DNA of 44,071 nt from a virus, in the IMG/VR virus record IMGVR_UViG_3300027833_000087, positions 1 through 44,071 of that record; one strand, 5' to 3'. Positions 1 through 9,100 of this stretch are shown here, in pieces (within the stretch, counting starts at the first letter, position 1; the number at the start of each line of letters is the position of its first letter). Below the pieces are notes generated by a model, which saw nothing but the letters and a program-made list of their open reading frames with translations, ran no database searches and had not been told where the DNA came from. A program made the translations under genes and the position numbers.

Positions 1-1164
1 GGGGATGTCAACAGGCAGTCACTTAACCTTCATCAGTGCGCAATTGTTGGTGATAAATTTATGCGAAAACTTGAACAAGGAGATGCAGATGCAAGGACTC
101 GATGGAGTAAACTACTTAGAAAGCGAAAAGCAACTGGAGAACCGTACATTATGTTTAAAGGGAATGTTAACAAAGCAAATCCAGAAGCATATAAAGAAAA
201 TGGATTAAAGGTTCACATGACTAATATATGTTCAGAGATCACATTACACACCGATGAAAGCCACAGTTTTGTATGTTGCCTATCATCATTAAACCTAGCT
301 AAATATGAGGAATGGAAGGATACTAACCTTATCTATGACGCCACGTTCTTTCTTGACGGAGTTATGGAGGAATTTATTCAAAGAGCCAAGGGGTTACGCG
401 GATTCGAAAATGCTATACGATCTGCGCAGAAAGGGCGAGCATTGGGCCTGGGAGTCCTTGGATGGCATACATATCTCCAAGAGAAAGGTATTCCTTTCGA
501 AGGTTTATTATCTCAGTTTGAAACTAGGAAAATATTTTCGCAAATCAAAATTGAAAGCGAAAGAGCTTCCATGGACCTTGCGGAGATTTATGGAGAACCT
601 CTTTGGTGTGCTGGAACTGGTATGCGTAATACCCATTTACGTGCTGTTGCACCTACTGTTAGCAATAGCAAGCTTAGTGGAAATGTCTCACCGGGTATTG
701 AGCCGTGGGCTGCAAATGTTTTCACGGAGCAAAGTGCTAAAGGTACTTTTATTAGGAAAAACCTAACGCTTGTTAAACTACTAGAAAAACATAACTTAAA
801 CAATGAAAAAACATGGAGTAAGATACTGGCTGACGGTGGTTCAGTACAGGATATTGACGGGTTGGATGATATTACCGTTGGTGATCATGACATACCTGCC
901 AAAGAAGTTTTTAAAACATTTAAAGAGATCAATCAGTTGGAACTCATTGCCCAGGCCGGACTAAGACAACAGTATGTAGATCAGTCTGTTAGTTTGAATC
1001 TTGCTTTTCCAGCGGAGGCAACTCCTAAATGGCTTAACAAAGTACACATGGAAGCTTGGAAGAAAGGTGTTAAAACCTTATACTATACAAGAACAGAAAG
1101 TGTGTTGCGAGGAGATATTGCCGCGTCTGCAATGGATGAAGACTGTCTCGCATGTGATGGATAG
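1..1164 (+). CDS. nrdA: Class I ribonucleoside-diphosphate reductase large subunit, C-terminal part
   Basis: The reading frame is open from base 1, so the gene begins outside the window; an ATG at 61 is internal. The protein reduces ribonucleoside diphosphates to deoxy forms for phage DNA synthesis. The finger-loop motif N-I-C-S-E (codons 223-237) carries the thiyl-radical cysteine between the conserved Asn and Glu. A Cys-rich C-C-L-S-S-L-N-L segment follows at 274-297 and would hold the second active-site cysteine. L-Y-Y-T-R-T at 1078-1095 has the Tyr pair that carries the radical to the small subunit. The C-terminus ends C-L-A-C-D-G, the redox cysteine pair re-reduced by thioredoxin or glutaredoxin. 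These residues fit NrdA of class Ia/phage type. It is the only large plus-strand gene here and faces the minus-strand late unit. No NrdB is in the window. The family call is very secure. Confidence 0.96.
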   Translation, partial: GDVNRQSLNLHQCAIVGDKFMRKLEQGDADARTRWSKLLRKRKATGEPYIMFKGNVNKANPEAYKENGLKVHMTNICSEITLHTDESHSFVCCLSSLNLAKYEEWKDTNLIYDATFFLDGVMEEFIQRAKGLRGFENAIRSAQKGRALGLGVLGWHTYLQEKGIPFEGLLSQFETRKIFSQIKIESERASMDLAEIYGEPLWCAGTGMRNTHLRAVAPTVSNSKLSGNVSPGIEPWAANVFTEQSAKGTFIRKNLTLVKLLEKHNLNNEKTWSKILADGGSVQDIDGLDDITVGDHDIPAKEVFKTFKEINQLELIAQAGLRQQYVDQSVSLNLAFPAEATPKWLNKVHMEAWKKGVKTLYYTRTESVLRGDIAASAMDEDCLACDG

Positions 1165-1212
1165 TAAGCGTATACGTTTACAAATATATCTAAAGTAAGC
1201 ATATATGTTTAC
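1164..1212. repeat. Two tandem 18-nt dyads after nrdA
   Basis: GTAAGCGTATACGTTTAC (1164-1181) and GTAAGCATATATGTTTAC (1195-1212) sit 31 nt apart just after the nrdA stop. Each is palindromic except for one G/T pair. The central G...C pair of the first copy is A...T in the second, so dyad symmetry is kept while the sequence changes. This could be a protein-binding operator pair, or RNA structure with a G-U wobble. The function is unknown. Confidence 0.6.
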
Positions 1213-1217
1213 AATAT

Positions 1218-1252
1218 AAAACGCCAGTAAAATTAATTACTGGCGTTTTTTT
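1218..1252 (+). terminator. Rho-independent terminator after nrdA, possibly bidirectional
   Basis: Arm AAAACGCCAGTAA (1218-1230), loop AATTAA and arm TTACTGGCGTTTT (1237-1249) form a perfect 13-bp stem that runs into a T tract to 1252. It lies where the plus-strand nrdA and the minus-strand late unit converge. The minus-direction U run is short (UUUU), so termination of the late unit here is likely but weaker. Confidence 0.9.
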
Positions 1253-1319
1253 ATTCATTATAGTTTTTAAACATAAGCCAATACATTAGCTTATTCCAAT
1301 AGCTTTTTAGTTTTTTCAT
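1251..1319 (-). CDS. Possible 22-aa peptide at the end of the late unit
   Basis: A short frame starts with ATG 2 nt after the stop of the 81-aa gene and reads MKKLKSYWNKLMYWLMFKNY plus two more residues. It is lysine-rich with Trp, Tyr, Leu and Met, so an amphipathic or membrane-binding helix is possible. Its stop codon touches the T tract of the terminator. Tight spacing to the gene before it favours translation, but the size makes it uncertain. It could instead be untranslated 3' sequence. Confidence 0.35.
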   Translation of the reverse strand: MKKLKSYWNKLMYWLMFKNYNE

Positions 1320-1321
1320 AA

Positions 1322-1567
1322 TTAATTATCTTTTACTACGTAGTTTTTACCTTTTTTCTTTTTTACTGTACTATAATCTTGAACAGATAGCTGAGGAAAA
1401 TCTTTAGTTTGACTCATTATACTGTCCTCAAGTTCAGTTTCTTCTACATAATCACCTGGTTTGTATTTTTTTGATACATATATTGTATCTTTACTTCTTT
1501 TTAATTGTTTAAGTGGACTAGTCCCTAATTTTTTAGGTCCTATTCCTTTGAATCCATTGTATGCCAT
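1322..1567 (-). CDS. Small basic protein with S-P-L-K motif
   Basis: 81 aa of unknown function. The N-terminal third is basic and holds T-S-P-L-K-Q-L-K-R-S at residues 16-25, nearly identical to S-P-A-K-Q-L-K-R-S in the 142-aa protein at 2675. The middle is acidic (V-E-E-T-E-L-E-D, about 41-48) and the C-terminus is again lysine-rich (K-K-K-K-G-K). No membrane segment or enzyme motif is seen. It starts 3 nt after the stop of the 48-aa gene, so it belongs to the same transcript and is probably translated with it. The shared motif suggests a virion or DNA-associated role with the other S-P-x-K proteins; that role is an inference. Confidence 0.75.
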   Translation of the reverse strand: MAYNGFKGIGPKKLGTSPLKQLKRSKDTIYVSKKYKPGDYVEETELEDSIMSQTKDFPQLSVQDYSTVKKKKGKNYVVKDN

Positions 1568-1570
1568 AGT

Positions 1571-1717
1571 TTATTTTTTTTTACAACTTCCTTTTGCGTT
1601 TTTCTTAGTTCCCGGTACTCGTGCGTATCCTTGCCAGCATTTCGCAGGAGATCCTATTATATATCCGTTATTACCCTTTATACCTAGACCTTGAGGCCCT
1701 ATTCCTTTTGTTCTCAT
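1571..1717 (-). CDS. Small Cys- and Lys-containing protein with S-P-A-K motif
   Basis: A 48-aa gene found by hand translation. It begins MRTKGIGPQGLGIKGNNGY and contains I-G-S-P-A-K-C-W-Q-G-Y-A-R-V-P-G-T-K-K, ending K-G-S-C-K-K-K. Its ATG overlaps the TGA of the 133-aa gene in an ATGA arrangement, a common sign of translational coupling, and its stop lies 3 nt before the next start. The motif G-I-G-P at the N-terminus is also present in the following 81-aa protein (K-G-I-G-P-K-K). Its function is unknown. Coupling on both sides plus the family motif make it a credible gene despite its length. Confidence 0.7.
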   Translation of the reverse strand: MRTKGIGPQGLGIKGNNGYIIGSPAKCWQGYARVPGTKKNAKGSCKKK

Positions 1718-2115
1718 GACTTTTTGTTTTTACTGCAAAAGCTAGACGCTGCTCCAACGCTACCAAATCCCCATTTTTTTAAAGCCATTGCTTTTCTTGT
1801 TGGTTCACCTTTTTCGTCTTTCATAGCTCCCTTCATTCCCGCAAACCTGCAGGCAAATGAAGTTCGTCTAGGGCTTGTGCCTGTAAGATGCCTCTTGCCT
1901 AATGTCTTACCGGTTTCTTTCGTATAATCAGATCGCATTTTACGGTTTGATTTTTCGTAAGCAGCATTTTTAATTTTTGCTGGCGAAGGATTAACCTCAG
2001 GCACAGCTCCACCGGACCCATCGGCATTCATTGATATTTCCATACCTTTAGGCATATTCACACCGCTTCGGGCATTTCTTACTCTTGTTGTTATTGGTTT
2101 TAAACAGTTCCCCAT
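1714..2115 (-). CDS. Basic late protein with P-I-T-T-R-V and S-P-A-K motifs (DUF6321-like C-terminus)
   Basis: 133 aa. The N-terminus MGNCLKPITTRVRNARSG matches the start of the 142-aa protein (MNLPITTRVAKARGGA) and the predicted start of the 314-aa protein at 31912. S-P-A-K-I-K is at residues 44-49. The C-terminal half, with R-T-S-F-A-C-R-F-A-G-M-K-G and K-K-W-G-F-G-S near the end, resembles from memory a small Cys-containing phage domain (DUF6321-like); this was not checked. It is strongly basic with no membrane segment, consistent with a DNA-contacting or virion protein. It follows the M15 peptidase gene by 5 nt and overlaps the next gene by 4 nt. Confidence 0.8.
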   Translation of the reverse strand: MGNCLKPITTRVRNARSGVNMPKGMEISMNADGSGGAVPEVNPSPAKIKNAAYEKSNRKMRSDYTKETGKTLGKRHLTGTSPRRTSFACRFAGMKGAMKDEKGEPTRKAMALKKWGFGSVGAASSFCSKNKKS

Positions 2116-2120
2116 AATTT

Positions 2121-2504
2121 TTATTTAGTTGTGTTATCCCATCTTGCGTTTTTGCCTCGTATGTCTATATGTGTAAATGTATTGTATCTTCCTACTCCAC
2201 CAGAGCTTAATACTTCTTCAGCCATTAATCTTTCGATCAACGTAGCTACCTCTTCGGGAGTCATACCTTCTACAGTAATATCAGCAGCCTTACCTAATAC
2301 ATGCTGACTTGTAGATTTACTACCGATGCTTTCGTTATGTTCTTCACAGCGATATGCGCTGTTAACATTGATAGTGCCATAAATATCCCTTAATATTTGT
2401 AGCTGATCAGACAGCTTAAATATATTTTCCATTACACTGCGAGGCATATCACACCCGCATTTGCACTGAAATTCCCCTAAGCCAAAGTTCTTAGTTAGTT
2501 TCAT
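2121..2504 (-). CDS. M15A-family peptidoglycan peptidase (endolysin)
   Basis: 127 aa, the full length of a minimal M15A domain (D-Ala-D-Ala carboxypeptidase-like). The zinc site is complete: S66-Q-H68-x-x-G71-K-A-A-D75 matches the SxHxxGxAxD motif and T-H112-I-D114 gives the last ligand. N48-S-A-Y-R-C is the usual strand before the active site. The N-terminal C-K-C-G-C (14-18) follows F-x-L-x-E-F, typical of phage and Bacteroidetes members. It should cut cross-links in host peptidoglycan, either for lysis or during entry. Its start is overlapped by 14 nt by the predicted holin gene, which favours the lysis role. No signal peptide is seen, so export would need the holin. Confidence 0.93.
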   Translation of the reverse strand: MKLTKNFGLGEFQCKCGCDMPRSVMENIFKLSDQLQILRDIYGTINVNSAYRCEEHNESIGSKSTSQHVLGKAADITVEGMTPEEVATLIERLMAEEVLSSGGVGRYNTFTHIDIRGKNARWDNTTK

Positions 2505-2664
2505 CTTTATCGTTTTTATTATTCAAAGATGCCCACTTCGCCAACGTATAACCTATAGTTATGAGCAGTAGTAGTATCTTCAGCCAATCTTCTATACCTG
2601 TAAAGGTAGTTACTCCTAGCGTGCTACCGTTTATTAGGTACAGTTTTATTTCGTTTATGCTCAT
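2491..2664 (-). CDS. Small single-span membrane protein, putative holin
   Basis: 57 aa found by hand translation, starting MSINEIKLYLINGST. One hydrophobic segment around residues 27-44 (W-L-K-I-L-L-L-L-I-T-I-G-Y-T-L-A-K-W) is followed by a charged tail ending N-K-N-D-K-D-E-T-N. The last 14 nt overlap the start of the M15 peptidase gene in another frame, so the two are probably co-translated. A small membrane protein joined to an endolysin is the usual holin arrangement. Holins share little sequence, so the role comes from topology and position. It could instead be a spanin-like or other membrane peptide. Confidence 0.7.
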   Translation of the reverse strand: MSINEIKLYLINGSTLGVTTFTGIEDWLKILLLLITIGYTLAKWASLNNKNDKDETN

Positions 2665-2674
2665 GCTTTTATTT

Positions 2675-3103
2675 TTATGCGATTCCGTCGCGGGACATGT
2701 TATTGAATCCTTTTCTTTTTAAATCGTAATCATTTTCTCTTTCCTCTATGTTTATAGAACGATTTTCTTGTCTAGCAGCTCGTTTCAGTAAGCGAGTGGC
2801 TTTTTTATCTTTACCTTCGTCAACAGCTTTTCGACCTTTGATAGCGGTTTTAGCGGCTTTTAAAGCAACTTTTGTAGATCTTTTTAATTGTTTAGCAGGA
2901 GATGCATCCCTAGCTCCACCGCATGGCTTACCTAGACAAGATTTTGATGAGTCACGAAGACCGTACGTAACGCCTTTAGGTGTTTCCTTAGCGTTTGGGT
3001 TTCGCTTGTTTATTTTTGTACTTTGTGCTTTTCTTAATTGTTTAGCAGGGGAACAGGCACCGCCTCTAGCTTTAGCTACTCTAGTTGTTATTGGTAAGTT
3101 CAT
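2675..3103 (-). CDS. Basic late protein with two S-P-A-K-Q-L motifs
   Basis: 142 aa, strongly basic, unknown function. It starts MNLPITTRVAKARGGACSPA. S-P-A-K-Q-L-R-K is at 18-25 and S-P-A-K-Q-L-K-R-S at 68-76, each soon after a short Gly/Ala/Arg stretch, so the first half looks like a duplicated unit. The second half is a lysine/arginine-rich helix (K-A-A-K-T-A-I-K-G-R-K and on) ending R-D-G-I-A. It starts 2 nt after the giant gene ends. The motif pair is shared with the 133-, 314- and 230-aa proteins. A nucleic-acid-binding virion protein is plausible but not shown. Confidence 0.8.
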   Translation of the reverse strand: MNLPITTRVAKARGGACSPAKQLRKAQSTKINKRNPNAKETPKGVTYGLRDSSKSCLGKPCGGARDASPAKQLKRSTKVALKAAKTAIKGRKAVDEGKDKKATRLLKRAARQENRSINIEERENDYDLKRKGFNNMSRDGIA

Positions 3104-3105
3104 AG

Positions 3106-6100
3106 TTATTTATTTTTATTAGCTTCTTCTTTTTCTTTTCTTTTTTTAGCAATAGCAGCAATACGCTCATTCGCTTCGACCGTCTTAATTGAATCTTTTT
3201 TCTTTTTGGTTTTAGCCCTTGTATTTCTAGATTTTATTTTTCTTCGCTGTCTCTTTTCCCAGTCTTCTAGATCTCTATCATCTTGCGATAATTTAGATCT
3301 TCTGTCTTTCTCCTCCATTTCCTCTAGAAGTTTCTTCTGCTTTCTTTTTTCCTTGTTTTCTTCTTTTTTGCGCTCCTTATTTTCTGACTTTATCCTTACT
3401 TCTATTAAATCGTTTTCTTCATTTTTAGATCCAACGTTCCAAGTCTTCCAACCTAATGCTAAAGCTATTCTTTGCCATGCAGTGTTTCTAGAATCCAGGG
3501 CTTCTGTTATTGAATTAAGTTCATCAACTACCCTAGCTGTTGGTATATTAAGTGTTCCTTCAATAAGATTACCCGCTGAAGACCATCTAGGGCTTAAATT
3601 GAATTTACCATCTATGGTTACATCCCAACCTCTTTCGCCTATAACTTCTTTGTCAAATCTTTCTGTTTTAATAAAGTTAACTATCTTTCTTGCTTTTGAT
3701 CCCACTGCTGGCGATATATTAAGTAAAGCTATAAGTGTTTTAGAATCGTCTGCTAAAAATCCTCTGTCTTCCTGCTTTTTGTATTCTATTATAGCGTTCT
3801 TTAAAATAGATACAACCGCTCCAGGTAAACCAAATCCTCCTTTAAGCGTAGTGTCTACCATTGAATTTATAACCTGAAAAAGCTTTTTGTCAGTTTTTTC
3901 CTGCATAGTTAACTTACCCTCCTCTTCTTCATCGTCATTAAATCCTGGTATAAGTGCAAACATTGCGGCTTGTAGAGATGAGAAAATGGCATTTTGAATA
4001 GCCCCGTAATATATTATTTTACTAAAATTAGAAAAGTCACTTTGTGCTTGCGACATACCTGGTGTTCTTCTTCTGTTGTATATATCCTGAGCAGATTTTT
4101 TAATTGATCTGTTTAGCTGTATAGGTGTATTCATAAAATTTAAAACAACCCTACCAAGTGAACTAGATTGATCCGAGGATATTAAAGCAGGATCGCCTGA
4201 TTGCTGTGTCTCGCGAGAAACAACGCTAAAGTCGAAAAACGCTTGCTTTTCAGCTTCTTTCTGTGTATACTTAGGTTTTCCATCTGCACCCTTTTCTTTT
4301 AAATAAGTATTTAACCTATTTCTATAAAATGTAGCTCCGCCTGATGCAATAGCAAAGCTATCTACCATTTGCGTAGGTGTAAATCCTATTTTAAGCAAGT
4401 AATTCAATGCCGCAGATGCCTTGTCTGTAGCTCCTGTAACCGCGCTAGCAAGTTCAGCCGCGTTAACATCTGTCTTTAATCCTGACCTTCTCTGCTTTAA
4501 TTTGTCTGAGTTAAATATCATAGCGAAGTCAGACCAAAATTGCGCTTGATTAGCAAACGCTGCTGCCGCCTTCATTGGATTGTTGTCACTCCAGTTTACA
4601 AAGTTTACAATAGATAACGTTTGTAGTAATGCAGATCTTCTGTTAAAGAACATGATAGCACCGATCGAATTGTTTAACCAATTGTTCCATGCTTGCTCAT
4701 TTTTTTTCATGCCTGCCGCCCTGTTTGTACCGTTTTTCATTCGATACAATATATCTACAATGGCATCTCTATGATCTTTTCCGTATATAGCCTCTATCTT
4801 GTTTAGGTTAGCCTCACTAAAAATTAAATCAGCATTGTCAATAAACTCTTTAAGGTATTCTTTTCTACCCGCCTTCTCCGTAAAGTTATTAATATCAGAT
4901 AGTATGGTTTGTACGTCCCAATAATCAGAAGGCTTAGACCATTCTTTTCTTTGAGACATTTGCAGCGCTCCTTTAGCGTAGGCTAATAGTTCAGCATCAT
5001 TTTGAACATACCTAACAAGTTCTCTTTCTTGCTTTCTAGTAAGCCCAGGTATTTCGTACCCGGCTTTATTCCAAAGGTATACTCTTAATGCTTGATCATG
5101 AGTATGCACCATGCCTGGAATTTTTTTACCAAGCTTTTTCATTACAGGTTTAAACTTCTTGTTAAGTGCCGCAAACCCATTTTTAAGTGATTGCTTAACT
5201 TGGTCCATTTCATTTATACCTCTCCAGTACGGTGTAATTAAGGCATCTCGGAAAAACTTTTGGTCAGCGTCTCCCTGCCTGCCTTTACCTGCGAATGTAT
5301 ATTCCGTAAGACCTCTGAAATCCTCAAGTGAAGAAGGCATCCATATTTTGAATCTCCCTTTATTCTTACCTAGCTGGCGGCCTTCTACCTGTGTTAATCT
5401 TTTTCTAGATTTTATACCGGAAGCTCTTTCGAGCATGTCGTTAAAGGTTTTATTTGATGATCTATTGAATTTGATTCTAGATCTCTGTGTTGGTCCTTTA
5501 ACATCAAACGTGTTAAGTATGTCTCTTACTGCCTTAGGTTGATTTTTAAAATCTACTATAGACAGCTCTGTTTGTCCTTTAACGCCTTTGCCTTTAAGCG
5601 CCTTACCTACAGCTTTAACATTACCCATGTGATCGTCCGCAAAGTAAAAATCGTTGTAGCCATCGGCTATCTTGCTAACCATCCAATCGGCTTTGGCTTG
5701 GGGCGATCCGTTACCTAATCCTGTAATGTTCTCTATAGGTATGTTTAGCCCTTCAGACCTTAAAAATTCATGTATTGCTTTAGCGGAATTTGCCGGCCTT
5801 GCAGTCAAAACAAATATGTCTTTGTTTGTGTACTTGCCTTCCTTTTTTTGTGCTTCGCTAAACAATGGGCCCAGCTCCCCCTTCATTACTTTACTAAACT
5901 CGCTAAAATCAAATTCAGCACCTTGGTCTAATAATGTTTCTGACTGAGCGGCGAATTGAGCAGCGTTTAGTTTACCTTTTGTGCCGTCAGGCATTGCGTA
6001 TAGCACATTACTTTTCGTGCGAGCCAGTGTGTCGTCAAAGTCAAATACACTAATGCCTTTAGTTGGTTTCGAGGACTTAAGGCCTTCTGTTATTGCCTTG

Positions 6101-9100
6101 TTACCAACATTACCTTTGTTTATTTTTTCGGTATTTACAGCAGACTGAATAAACTTTTTTATTTCTTTTACGTCAGATAAAGAGGTAGTTGATTCTTTAA
6201 TTTCTCCGTTAATATTAGGAAAAACTCTCATAGAGGCCGTGTAAATACCTTGTTTGTTTTTAGATCCCTTTGTCATTCTAGCATACAAAGTTACATCAGC
6301 TTTTAATTCAGGAACACCCAAGCCATTTATGTCTTCTCCCATATAAAACAGCCCCTTGTTACCAAAATCAACATAATACACACCTTCATTATTATACATC
6401 TCTTGTATAACAGTTGCATCAGATGGTATCTGTAAATTTAATTTTGCTAAGTCACCTGTTTCAACCATTTTAGTAAACACAGCACCTTCAGCACGTAGCT
6501 TGCCGTTTTTAATTTCAGCAAAATATCCTTCTTTTTTTGCATAATCTAAAGCAGCTTTGTGGTATGCTTCTATTTTTTTCTTGTAATTTTCACTATTTAG
6601 TTTTTTTAATAATTCTTTCCCGCCTTCTGTTTTTAAAACTTCCGGTTTTGTAAGTGAAGCAACACCTTCAGTATATTTAACACTAAAGCTACTCATTTGA
6701 GCATTATCATTAAGCTTTAACTCTATTTGTATAATTTCTGTACCTATTTGTAATATTAAATCACCTCCTATGCCTTTTTTATTTCCTATAAGCTTAACTT
6801 TTACGTTTTTTTGGTTTGTGGCAGATAATACTTTTTTAATGAATTTTTCATAAGATAGCCCTTTGTTTTTAGCTTTGTAATCAGCAAATTTACCCGCTCT
6901 CCAAAGATTGTTGTCAAAGTAATTTCTCACTAAATTTCTAAGCTCTACGTTTTCGACGCTGTCTACGTAGTCATTGTAGGCGTCCATTCCTTTATCTACA
7001 AGTATATCTAAAGCTATATTGTGAATTTTTATAAATTGTGGGTTTTTAAAAGATTTTGAAAATTTAATATTGCCCCTATCTATATCGTTATCTATTTGTT
7101 GTATAAAATTTTCGGCAAGTATTGCACCTTGACGTTCTTGGTTGCTTTCAAACGCTTCGCTTATCTCGCTAGCTGGATCTGCTAAATCAGTAGAAAATAT
7201 TTCAAATGAAATTTCTTCAGCCATAGCTTTAGCTAATGCCTCTTTTCTACCCCTTATAGGGTTACCAGTTTCGTCTAGAAATTGAGCTAAATAGGTGTCA
7301 TTATCAATAATTTCGTCTACATTTTTGTAATTAACTATGCTTGGATGTCTCCTTACAAGCAAAGCCCCTGACGTTCTACCCGCGTTATCGGTACTTGTTT
7401 TTTCTCTGTCTATTTCTTTTCCAACCCAAGCCGGATAAGAAAGCCATTTGCCATCTACTTTCTTTTGTATAGCCTGGGGTATTCCACCTTGACCATCTTT
7501 ACCCATTAACCAGGTTGTGGTCATGTTTTGTAACGTTGCCTTTTTAGTCTTAAGTAAAAACTTTCTAAGCTTACCGTCTTTCTTGCCACCCATAGCTTTT
7601 TTAAGATCTATATCGGCTTGCTTACCCATTTCAAATTGTATCTCTGCCATAAGCGGAGTTACAGTACGGTTATTGGATATAGCGGCATCCATTCTGGATT
7701 TTACAGTACGAAGTACCGTTTTTAACTTAGCTTTTACAGCCTTTATTACTTCGCCGGATACTACACCAGCATCTGTTAAGCTTCTGTATTTAGGCTTTTC
7801 TTTTACTTCGTTTGAACTTTCTTCTGCGACTATACCCTTGGCATTGCTAACGTCACTAGCCTCGTTTAATTCTTTTCCTTTTCTTAACTCAGTGAGAGCT
7901 TCTTTAATTCTGTTGTTTAATCCAAATTCACTACCTATAATATATCCTCCGAAGTCATCGTTGCCTTGAGGGTTTTCTTTTGTTTTAGGTTTGAAATTAA
8001 GAATGTTTTTAATATACTGAACACCTATGGTGGCATCGTAAAATTCTTTAGAAGTTTTGCCGTAAATATCGTTTTCCACGATACCCATTTTAGCAATTTG
8101 TTTTTTAAACAATGGAAACAACATCCCGTCTTGAAAAGCTACTATAATCTTGCCTGCAACTTCAGGCCATTCAGCAGAAGTCATATCTTCAGGTATCATC
8201 TTGTTTATAGCATCACCTATTAAAACTTTTTCTTTTTTTAGCGCTTTAGCTTTTACATTATCGGTTTTAGCCTTAGGCTTAGGCTTAGGCTTAGGTTTTG
8301 CCTTTGCTTCTACCTTAGGTGGATTTTCGATGTTCTCGTATTCTTCTTCCAGCTTCTCAATTAGCCTATCGTGAGTGTCTTGCTGTATTTCATTTTGCGC
8401 AAGCTGTTCGCTTATAGCGTCGATTTCCCCATCGATAGCTTCCATTCTGTTTTCTTCAGCTTCCGTAAGCTTACGGCTAGCCTTAAAGCCTGGCTTAGAT
8501 GCAGCGCTCTCTCCTATTCCTGAGATTGTTCTTCCTATAGTTTCGTCCAAAGACATTTTAGAATTACTATCGTAATTTAAAACCGTGTTGTATATACTGT
8601 TAGGATTGTCTCTCCCAATTAAAGCGTACTCAATTGCGTTGGTTTTTTCTCTTGATCCAAATACATTGCTAGAAGATTTATTTATTAATTCCTGGACCCT
8701 GGCTCTATAAGCCATTGCAATACCAAGAGCTTTTCTAGGTAAATCTAATTTCGGGCTATTATAAGCACTTTGAACGTTTGCTTCAAAATTTGCATCGTAT
8801 AAAAAAGCGCTGCTAGCTCCTAATTTTTTGCCAATTTTAACACCTTCAGTAGCTGCTTTGGTTAATCCCTTGCCTAGCCCCTTGTTGTCTATTACGCTTT
8901 TATTAAAATCTTTTATAAAATTGAAAACGTCTTTACCTGAATTAAATGTAACTTTCATTCCGGCTCTCTGTAAACCTTGACGAATAAAATCACCTATTTT
9001 AGTAAAAGTATTTTCTTCAAAAGCAATAAAGCCTTGAGTTAAGCCCTCTGAAAATATAGTTAACAGCTCTTCTGCTTCTACACTAGAAGGATCCGATTTG

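Noticed and set aside
8273-8296. Tandem TTAGGC hexamers, four units, looking like a telomere or satellite repeat
   Set aside because: They encode the in-frame Lys-Pro repeat of the giant protein, so coding low complexity explains them.
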